Made by a program: the position numbers and the translations under genes. 64,000 nucleotides of DNA from Streptomyces sp. ISL-87. GTDB lineage: Bacteria > Actinomycetota > Actinomycetes > Streptomycetales > Streptomycetaceae. Position 1 is the stretch's first letter. Each line of letters opens with the position of its first letter. The notes under the pieces were generated by a model, which saw only the letters and a list, made by a program, of their open reading frames with translations, was not told the DNA's origin and searched no databases. The stretch is taken from the NCBI RefSeq assembly GCF_018614095.1, contig NZ_JAGGOY010000040.1:1-64000 (forward strand), written 5' to 3'. Positions 44,244-51,125 of the stretch are shown here, piece by piece.

Positions 44244-44303
44244 GTCCGAGTACTCGAACGTACGGGAATGGCGGCGCACTCCCGTACGTTCGAGTACTCG
44301 GAC
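44244..44303. promoter_or_regulatory. SigR promoter inside a perfect 24-bp inverted repeat
   Basis: The arms 44244-44267 and 44280-44303 are exact complements with a 12-base centre. On the plus strand GGAAT (44265-44269), 18 bases, GTT (44288-44290) is an exact SigR promoter 43 bases before mrx. By symmetry the minus strand has GGAGT (44282-44278), 18 bases, GTT (44259-44257), one base from consensus, facing uvrD2. Confidence 0.85.
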
Positions 44304-44333
44304 CACCGAGACCCCACAGAGGAGAGCGCCAGC

Positions 44334-44594
44334 ATGCAGGACACGGGTTCCGTCACGATGTACAGCACGACCTGGTGTGGCTACTGCCGTCGGCTGAAGA
44401 GCCAGCTGGACCGGGAGGGCATCGCCTACAACGAGATCAACATCGAGCTGGACCCGGCGTCCGCGGCGTTCGTCGAGAAGGCGAACGGCGGCAACCAGAC
44501 GGTTCCGACCGTGCTCGTCGTCTCCCCCGCCGGCAGCGAGTCGGTCATGACGAACCCGAGCCTGGCCCAGGTCAAGCAGGCCCTCGCCGTCTGA
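44334..44594 (+). CDS. mrx1: Mycoredoxin (glutaredoxin-like, mycothiol-dependent)
   Basis: 86 residues of glutaredoxin fold with the active site Cys15-Gly-Tyr-Cys18 in STTWCGYCRRL, and QTVPTVL containing the cis-Pro. It reduces mycothiol-mixed disulfides in actinobacteria. ATG 44334 has GAGGAGAG 7 bases upstream. The exact SigR-type promoter upstream makes it a member of the thiol-stress regulon encoded at the other end of this window. It is followed by a strong terminator. Confidence 0.93.
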   Translation: MQDTGSVTMYSTTWCGYCRRLKSQLDREGIAYNEINIELDPASAAFVEKANGGNQTVPTVLVVSPAGSESVMTNPSLAQVKQALAV

Positions 44595-44611
44595 TCCGCG
44601 CCGCGCACAGA

Positions 44612-44637
44612 AAGGTCCCCGCCGCGGCGGGGACCTT
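44612..44637. terminator. Terminator between mrx and nudC
   Basis: AAGGTCCCCGCCG and its complement form a fully palindromic 26-base hairpin 17 bases after the mrx stop. Confidence 0.8.
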
Positions 44638-44660
44638 CTGCTGTGAACTGTGACACTGAT

Positions 44661-44719
44661 GACGCGAGTGACGCGAGTGACGTGAGTCGCGAGTGACGCG
44701 GGTGACGCCGGTGACGCCG
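44661..44719. repeat. 9-bp tandem repeats (GACGCGAGT type)
   Basis: GACGCGAGT occurs twice, then GACGTGAGT, a 7-base interruption, GACGCGGGT, GACGCCGGT and a partial unit. The array fills the gap between the mrx terminator and the 3' end of nudC. Confidence 0.7.
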
Positions 44720-44720
44720 C

Positions 44721-45650
44721 TTACGCAAGCGGCCGCGGCAGGGGCTCCCCGTACCAGTGCTCGACCAGGCGGGCCGCGATCGAGATCCCCGACGGCGGCA
44801 CCACTGCGCCCGTCTCGAACGCCTCCCGCAGCTCCTCGCGGGAGAACCAGCGGGCCTCCTCGATCTCCTCGCCATCGACCGTGATCTCGGAGCTGACGGC
44901 GCGGGCCGTGAAGCCCAGCATCAGGCTGTACGGGAACGGCCAGGGCTGGCTGGCGACGTACTCGACCTCGCCGACCTTGACGCCCGCCTCCTCCCACACC
45001 TCGCGGATCACCGACTGCTCGATGGATTCGCCCGGCTCCACGAACCCGGCGAGCGTGGAGAAGCGGCCCTCCGGCCAGTGCACCTGGCGGCCCAGCAGGG
45101 CGCGGTCGTGCTCGTCCGTGACCAGCATGATCACGGCCGGGTCGGTGCGCGGGTAGTGCTCGGCTCCGCAGCCGGGGCAGCGGCGGATGTGCCCGGCGGC
45201 CGCGACCACCGTGCGCTCGCCGCAGCGGGAGCAGAAGCGGTGCATCCGCTGCCAGTTCTCCAGGGCCACCGCGTGCACCATCAGCCCGGCGTCACGCGGG
45301 GACAGCAGCAGCCCGGCCTCGCGCAGGCCGGCCGGGCGGGCCGACTGGTCCATCCGGCCCGGCAGGGAGTCCTTCTGCAGCGCGAAGTACCGTACGCCGT
45401 CCTCGTCGGTGCCCAGGAAGTAGCGGTGGGTCTCGGTGACCGGCGCCTCGAAGGCCGGCGTCATCACGATGCCGGTGCCGCCGTCCGGGGTGTCGTCGAT
45501 CAGCACCTGGCCACCGGAGACGACGAACACGCGGGTCGTCGGGTGGCTCCAGGCGGCGGCGAGCCAGGCCTCGTCGAGGCGGTGGTGCGCGGCCCGGTCT
45601 ATGTCGCTGGGCGCGGCGAGCGTGATGGGGCGCTCGGTATAGGTGCTCAC
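44721..45650 (-). CDS. nudC: NAD+ diphosphatase / NADH pyrophosphatase
   Basis: NudC cleaves NAD(H) to NMN and AMP and can remove NAD caps from RNA. The 309-residue product has an N-terminal domain, the zinc site (CSRCGE ... CPGCGAEHYPR), the Nudix box in GFVEPGESIEQSVIREVWEE, and the NudC-specific SQPWPFPYSLMLGF. GTG 45650 has GGAAG 5 bases upstream; the TTG at 45662 is less likely. Tandem GTGAC-type repeats lie on both sides of the gene. In mycobacteria nudC is also between uvrD2 and adnB. Confidence 0.94.
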   Translation of the reverse strand: MSTYTERPITLAAPSDIDRAAHHRLDEAWLAAAWSHPTTRVFVVSGGQVLIDDTPDGGTGIVMTPAFEAPVTETHRYFLGTDEDGVRYFALQKDSLPGRMDQSARPAGLREAGLLLSPRDAGLMVHAVALENWQRMHRFCSRCGERTVVAAAGHIRRCPGCGAEHYPRTDPAVIMLVTDEHDRALLGRQVHWPEGRFSTLAGFVEPGESIEQSVIREVWEEAGVKVGEVEYVASQPWPFPYSLMLGFTARAVSSEITVDGEEIEEARWFSREELREAFETGAVVPPSGISIAARLVEHWYGEPLPRPLA

Positions 45651-45698
45651 AGGTACTTCCAACTCCCCCGGTGGTGGGACAGGCAGGCTCAGTGGCTC

Positions 45699-45726
45699 GT
45701 GACTTGTGATTCGTGACTCGTGACTC
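45699..45726. repeat. 7-bp tandem repeats (GTGACTC type)
   Basis: GTGACTT, GTGATTC, GTGACTC, GTGACTC run without a break between the start of nudC and the end of the M20 gene. Confidence 0.65.
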
Positions 45727-45741
45727 GGTACGACGGGTGTG

Positions 45742-47145
45742 TCAGGCGGGCTTCCAGTGGGCCGCCAGGTCGCCCCAGAGGTAGGCGGTCGTCTCGACGC
45801 CCTTGAGGAGCAGGTCCAGCTCGACCTTCTCGTTCGGCGCGTGCCAGCCGTCGGACGGCACGGAGATGCCGAGGAAGAGCACGGGGGCGGCCAGGACGTC
45901 CTGGAGGTCCGCCGCGGGTCCCGAGCCGCCCTCGCGGGTGAAGCGGATCTTCTGGCCGAAGGCGCGGCCCATGGCCCGTACGACGGACTGCAGCGCCGGG
46001 TGGTCCAGCGGGGTCAGGCAGGGCCGGGTGGGGGCGCCGAAGGTGATGGAGTGCCGGATTCCGGACGGGATCCGCCCGGCCACCCAGTCCCTGACGGCCG
46101 CCTCGACCTTGTACGGGTCCTGCCCGGAGACCAGGCGGAAGGACAGCTTCAGGTGTGCGGAGGCAGGCACGATGGTCTTGCCGCCGGGGCCCTGGTAGCC
46201 GCCGCCGATGCCGTTGACCTCGGCGGTCGGGCGGGCCCAGACGCGTTCCAGGGTGGAGTAGCCCCGCTCGCCCGACGCGACGTGGGACTTGGCGGTACGG
46301 AGCCACTCGGACTCGTCGAAGGGGAGCTCCGCGATCAGCGCGCGCTCGGTGTCCGTGAGCTCGGCGATGTTGTCGTAGAAGCCGGGGATCGTGACGCGCT
46401 CGTCGGCGTCGTGCAGGGCGGCGACGAGGCGGGCGGCGACGGTGGCCGGGTTGGGCACGGCCCCGCCGAAGGCGCCGGAGTGGATGTCCTGGTCGGGGCC
46501 GTGGAGGTCGATCTCGCAGTCGGCCACGCCGCGCATGCCGGTGCAGACAGTGGGGGTGGTCTCGGACCACATGCCGGTGTCGGAGACGATCACGATGTCG
46601 GTGGCGAGGCGCGCGGCCTCGCGCTCGACCAGGGCGCGGAAGTGCGGGGAGCCGGACTCCTCCTCGCCCTCGATGAGGAGCTTGAGATTCACGGCGGGGG
46701 CGTCGGCGCCGGTCGCGGCGAGGTGGGCCCGTACGCCGAGGGTGTGGAAGAACACCTGGCCCTTGTCGTCGGCGGCGCCGCGCCCGTACATCCGGCCGTC
46801 CTTGACGATGGGCTCGAACGGGTCGGTGTGCCAGCCGTCGGCGAGGGCGGCGGGCTGGACGTCGTGGTGCCCGTAGACGAGGACGGTGGGGGCGGCCGGG
46901 TCCTCGCTCGGCCAGTGCGCGAAGACGGCGGGGGCGCCGTCGGTCTCCCAGACCTCGGCGACGGGGAAGCCGGTCTCCTTGAGCTTCGCGGCGAGCCATT
47001 CGGCGCTGCGGCGTACGTCGCCCGCGTGCTCGGGCTGGGCCGAGACGGAGGGGATGCGCAGCCAGTCGGCGAGGTCGCCGAGGAAGGCCGCGCGGTGGGT
47101 GTCGATGTACGTGCGGACGCCGGTGTCCGCCGAGGGGTGGCTCAT
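45742..47145 (-). CDS. M20-family dipeptidase
   Basis: 467 residues. The M20 metal ligands are visible in VYGHHDVQP (His-x-Asp), MYGRGAADDKG (bridging Asp), LIEGEEESGSP (general base and metal Glu) and a late REGGSGP region. The dimerisation domain lies between. Members cleave dipeptides or N-acyl amino acids; the exact substrate is open. ATG 47145 has no Shine-Dalgarno, but TAGGCT (47153-47158), overlapping the adnB stop codon, sits 7 bases upstream. It may be leaderless from an internal promoter, or translated by re-initiation 10 bases after adnB. Confidence 0.9.
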   Translation of the reverse strand: MSHPSADTGVRTYIDTHRAAFLGDLADWLRIPSVSAQPEHAGDVRRSAEWLAAKLKETGFPVAEVWETDGAPAVFAHWPSEDPAAPTVLVYGHHDVQPAALADGWHTDPFEPIVKDGRMYGRGAADDKGQVFFHTLGVRAHLAATGADAPAVNLKLLIEGEEESGSPHFRALVEREAARLATDIVIVSDTGMWSETTPTVCTGMRGVADCEIDLHGPDQDIHSGAFGGAVPNPATVAARLVAALHDADERVTIPGFYDNIAELTDTERALIAELPFDESEWLRTAKSHVASGERGYSTLERVWARPTAEVNGIGGGYQGPGGKTIVPASAHLKLSFRLVSGQDPYKVEAAVRDWVAGRIPSGIRHSITFGAPTRPCLTPLDHPALQSVVRAMGRAFGQKIRFTREGGSGPAADLQDVLAAPVLFLGISVPSDGWHAPNEKVELDLLLKGVETTAYLWGDLAAHWKPA

Positions 47146-47155
47146 GCCTACGAGC

Positions 47156-50100
47156 CTAACTGTCCGCCTGATGGTCACTATCCGTGTCCGATTTGCCTTG
47201 GAGGATCCGCTCAAGGCGGGCCCGGTCGGGGAGGTCGCGGGGGCGGATGACGCGGCCGCTGCGGACGTGGACGAAGGCGGCGGTGACCTGGTCGAGGGGG
47301 GTGCCGGTGGTTTCGGCCCAGGCCAGGCGGTAGACGGCGAGCTGGAGGGGGTCGGCCTCGGTGGAGCGGCCGGTCTTCCAGTCGACGATCTCGTAGCTGT
47401 CGGCGGACGTTTCGGCTGCGGATGTCTTGTACACGGCGTCGATCCGGCCGCGGATGACGCGGCCGGCGAGGGTGAGCTGGACCGGGACCTCCATGCGGTG
47501 AGGGGTCCGCTCGGCGTATTCGCTCCGCTCGAAGGCCGCCTTGAGGGAGTCGAGGTCGGCCTCGTCGGCGATCTCCTGGTCGGAGCCGGAGCCGGAGCTG
47601 GAGCCGGAGCCGGAGCCGACGTCGGCGCCGGGGAGGTCGGTGGCGGGGTCGAGGACGTCGAGGAAGGGCAGCGGGAGCTCGTCGAAACGGGACTCGACCC
47701 AGGCGTGGAACCGGGTGCCCTGGCGGGCGGCGGGCTGGGGCGGCTTGGGCATGGGGCGGGCGAGGTCGCGGGCGAAGCCGTGCTCGTCCGCGGCCAGGCG
47801 GAGGAGCTGGCTGGCGGAGAGGGCGGCGGGCAGCTCGACGTCCCGCACGGCGGCGCGGGCCCGTCGGAGCTCGCCCTCCAGGGCGTCGAGGTCACGGTCC
47901 CAGGAGGCGATGGCTCGCGCCTCTTCGGGAGTGAGCGGGGTTCCGCCGCCTGCGGCGGGGCGGGTCCCGCGCCGCGGCGCGGCGGGGCCGGGCTCTGCCG
48001 AGGTCTCATCGGCCGGCCACAACTCGCCGCGGGGCGGTCCGGCCTCGGCGCGGGGCGCGGGTACGGCTGCGCCGGGCTCGGCCCAGGGGTCGTCGGCCGG
48101 CCACGGGTCGTCCCCGTGCGGGGCAGCTGCCGCGGCGGGTGCGGGTACGGCGGAGCCGGGCTCGGCCCAGGGGTCGTCGGCCGGCCAGGGGTCGTCCCCG
48201 TGCGGGGCAGCTGCCGCGGCGGGTGCGGGTACGGCGGAGCCGGGCTCGGCCCAGGGGTCGTCGGCCGGCCACAGGTCGTCCCCCTGCGGGGAGGGTTCAT
48301 CCCCCACCCCGCCCCTTCCCGAAACCGGGGCTCCGCCCCGGACCCCGCCAGGGGTCCGGCCCCCGGGCGCGGGTACGGCGACGCCGGGCGCGGCCCAGGG
48401 GTCGGGCTCGGCCCAGGGGTCGTCGGACGGCCACACGTCGTCGTACGACGGGTCTTCGCAGTCCGGGGGCCAGAGGTAGGGGTCGGTCGGGGGGCTGGCG
48501 AGGTGGGATTCGACCAGGGCTGCCGCGCGGCGGCGGAGGGTGAGGGAGTGGGGGTCCAGGGGGAGGGGCCAGGACTGGTCCGGGGTGTCGGCGGTGGCGA
48601 GGGCGGGGTTTTCGGCGTCCGCGTCGGGTTCGGCCGCCCAGGCCTCGATCTCGCCGTGGCCCGATGCGCAGTGGTCGTAGAGGGCCGTGAGGAACGCGGA
48701 CGGGCCGCGCCGCTTCTTTTGCGTCGGCCCCCACCAGTGGCCGGAGGCCAGCAGCAGGGAGCGCGGGCGGGTGAAGGTCACATAGCCGAGGCGGAGTTCC
48801 TCCGTCTCCTTGTGGGACTTCAGGGCCGCCTTGAAGGACTTGAGGCCGGCCGAGGTCCAGGCCGGGTCGCCCGGCAGCGTGGACGCGTCGCCGCGCAGGG
48901 CGTACGGGAGCACCTTCGCGTACGAGGTCCAGGCCTCCGGCGCCTTCTCCTTCGGGAAGGAGCCCGCGCACAGGTCGGGGACGACGACCACGTCCCACTC
49001 CAGACCTTTGGACTTGTGGGCGGTCAGGACCTTGACCGTGTTCTCCCCGCCGGGCAGGGCGTGGTCCAGGCCCTTCTCGTACTGGGCGGCGGTACGCAGG
49101 AAGCCCAGGAAGGCCAGGAGGGACGCCTCGCCGTCCAGGGACGCGAAGCCGGCCGCCACGTCCATGAAGCCGGACAGCGTTTCCCGGCGGCGGGCCGCCA
49201 GCGCGTGCGGGGAGGCCGACAGCTCCACGTCCAGGCCGGTGGCGGCCAGCACCCGGTGCAGTACGTCCATCAGCGGGTCCGCGAGCGAACGCCGCAGGTC
49301 ACGCAGCTCCTGGGCGAGGTGGGCGAAGCGGACCCGGGCTTCCGGGGAGAAGGGGAGGTCGTCCAGGGAAGTGGAGGCGGAGCCGGAGGTGGAGGTGGAG
49401 GCGGAGCCGGAGCCGGAGGTGGAGGCGGAGGTGGTCAGGAAGGTTTCCAGGGCGTCGGCCAGGGATACGACCTCCGCCGGGTCCACACCTTCGACCGCCG
49501 CGGCGAGGCGTTCGTCCGGGTCGTCCCCGGAGGCCGGCGCACGGCCCGCCAGCTGCCGCGCCCGGCGCCCCAGCAGGGCGAGGTCGCGGGCGCCGATCCG
49601 CCAGCGCGGTCCGATCAGCAGCCGGACGAGCGAGGCGTTGGCGCCCGGGTCCTGGAGGACTTCGCAGACCGCGACCAGGTCCGCGACCTCGGGGAGGTGC
49701 AGCAGCCCCGAGAGGCCCACCACCTCGACCGGGACGTCCCGCGCCACCAGGACCGCCTGGATCTTGGCGAAGTCACCGCCCGACCGGCACAGCACCGCGA
49801 TCTCGCGGGGCTCCGTCCCGGTGCGGACCAGGTGGGCCACCGAGTCCGCGAGCCACTCCAGCTCCTCGGCGTGCGTGGACAGCAGCGCGCAGCGCACGGA
49901 GCCGGCCCGCTCCTCCCCGGGGGCCGGACGGAGGGCCTCCACGCCCTCGTGCATCTCCCGCAGCGGCGCGGCAAGCCCATTGGCCAGGTCCAGCAGGCGG
50001 CCGCCGCTGCGCCGGTTCTCACTCAGCGAGAACCGGGTGGCGGGGCTGGAATCCGCGTGCGGGAAGTGCTCGGGGAAGTCGTCGAGGTTGGCCACCGAGG

Positions 50101-51061
50101 CCCCGCGCCAGCCGTAGATCGCCTGGCAGGGGTCGCCGACGGCGGTCACCGGATGCCCGGTTCCCCCGCCGAACAGCCCGGACAGCAGCAGCCGCTGGGC
50201 GACGGAGGTGTCCTGGTACTCGTCGAGCAGGACCACCCGGAACTCCTCACGCAGCAGCGCCCCCACCTCGGGGCGGGTGGTCGCGAGCTGCGCGGAGAGG
50301 GCTATCTGGTCGCTGAAGTCGAGCAGGTCGCGGGAGCGCTTGGCGGCGCGGTACCGGGCGACGAGTTCGAGCAGTTCCAGGCGCCCGCGCACCGCCTCCG
50401 GGACCTTGCGCAGGTCCTCGTTGGTGAGCTTGGTCTCCGCGAGGGTCCCCAGCAGCTCGGTGTCGTAGGCGCGCAGCCGCTCCGGTGTGACCAGGTGCTC
50501 GGAGAGTTCCGCGTCGAGCGCGAGGAGGTCGCTGACCAGGTCGGGGATCGACTTGGTCAGGGCCGGGTACGGCCCGGGGGCCTCGCGCAGCACCCGGGCG
50601 GCGAGCTGGAAGCGGGTGGCGTCGGCGAGCAGCCGCGCGCTGGGCTCCAGCCCGATGCGCAGGCCGTGGTCCTTGAGGAGCTGGCCGGCGAAGGCGTGGT
50701 ACGTGGAGATGCGGGGCTCCCCGCCGGCGCCGTCGGCCCCGCCCCCGGCCTCGGCCGGGAAGGGGGCCGGGTCGGTGATGCCGGCCCGCGCGAGGGCCTT
50801 GCGTACGCGCTCGGCGAGCTCACCGGCGGCCTTGTTGGTGAAGGTCAGGCCGAGGACCTGCTCGGGCGCGACGGCTCCGGTGCCGACCAGCCAGACCACG
50901 CGGGCGGCCATGACGGTGGTCTTGCCGGAGCCGGCCCCGGCGACGATCACCTGCGGGGCCGACGGGGCGGTGACGCAGGCCATCTGTTCGGGCGTGAAAG
51001 GGATACCGAGGAGCTCCTTGAGCTGCTCGGGGTCGGTGAGGACAGACGGACGCGCGGACAC
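47156..51061 (-). CDS. adnB: AdnB subunit of the AdnAB helicase-nuclease
   Basis: AdnAB resects double-strand breaks in actinobacteria. This 1301-residue subunit has a complete UvrD-like motor (Walker A AGAGSGKTT at 41-49, LTFTNKAAGELAERV, LLDEYQDTSVAQRLLL, LTAHKSKGLEWDVVVV) and a C-terminal RecB-type nuclease (EIVDWKTGRS near 1224, then QLAVYRLAW). It is longer than mycobacterial AdnB because of repeat-rich linkers at about 541-561, 923-1010 and 1145-1160. GTG 51061 lacks a Shine-Dalgarno; TAGCCT (51068-51073) lies 6 bases upstream. adnA precedes it by 64 bases. Confidence 0.92.
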   Translation of the reverse strand: MSARPSVLTDPEQLKELLGIPFTPEQMACVTAPSAPQVIVAGAGSGKTTVMAARVVWLVGTGAVAPEQVLGLTFTNKAAGELAERVRKALARAGITDPAPFPAEAGGGADGAGGEPRISTYHAFAGQLLKDHGLRIGLEPSARLLADATRFQLAARVLREAPGPYPALTKSIPDLVSDLLALDAELSEHLVTPERLRAYDTELLGTLAETKLTNEDLRKVPEAVRGRLELLELVARYRAAKRSRDLLDFSDQIALSAQLATTRPEVGALLREEFRVVLLDEYQDTSVAQRLLLSGLFGGGTGHPVTAVGDPCQAIYGWRGASVANLDDFPEHFPHADSSPATRFSLSENRRSGGRLLDLANGLAAPLREMHEGVEALRPAPGEERAGSVRCALLSTHAEELEWLADSVAHLVRTGTEPREIAVLCRSGGDFAKIQAVLVARDVPVEVVGLSGLLHLPEVADLVAVCEVLQDPGANASLVRLLIGPRWRIGARDLALLGRRARQLAGRAPASGDDPDERLAAAVEGVDPAEVVSLADALETFLTTSASTSGSGSASTSTSGSASTSLDDLPFSPEARVRFAHLAQELRDLRRSLADPLMDVLHRVLAATGLDVELSASPHALAARRRETLSGFMDVAAGFASLDGEASLLAFLGFLRTAAQYEKGLDHALPGGENTVKVLTAHKSKGLEWDVVVVPDLCAGSFPKEKAPEAWTSYAKVLPYALRGDASTLPGDPAWTSAGLKSFKAALKSHKETEELRLGYVTFTRPRSLLLASGHWWGPTQKKRRGPSAFLTALYDHCASGHGEIEAWAAEPDADAENPALATADTPDQSWPLPLDPHSLTLRRRAAALVESHLASPPTDPYLWPPDCEDPSYDDVWPSDDPWAEPDPWAAPGVAVPAPGGRTPGGVRGGAPVSGRGGVGDEPSPQGDDLWPADDPWAEPGSAVPAPAAAAAPHGDDPWPADDPWAEPGSAVPAPAAAAAPHGDDPWPADDPWAEPGAAVPAPRAEAGPPRGELWPADETSAEPGPAAPRRGTRPAAGGGTPLTPEEARAIASWDRDLDALEGELRRARAAVRDVELPAALSASQLLRLAADEHGFARDLARPMPKPPQPAARQGTRFHAWVESRFDELPLPFLDVLDPATDLPGADVGSGSGSSSGSGSDQEIADEADLDSLKAAFERSEYAERTPHRMEVPVQLTLAGRVIRGRIDAVYKTSAAETSADSYEIVDWKTGRSTEADPLQLAVYRLAWAETTGTPLDQVTAAFVHVRSGRVIRPRDLPDRARLERILQGKSDTDSDHQADS
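48074..48271. repeat. 84-bp minisatellite inside adnB
   Basis: Copies begin at 48074, 48158 and 48242. The first two are almost identical over 84 bases and the third is partial. The period of 28 codons keeps the frame. The peptide unit contains DPWPADDPWAEPGSAVPAP, an acidic Pro/Trp-rich linker between the motor and nuclease domains. Confidence 0.85.
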
Positions 51062-51125
51062 GTAAAGAGGCTAGCCGCCCCCACCGACAGTCCCGGACCG
51101 CCCCGGACGGCCGGCCTTCCGTGGA

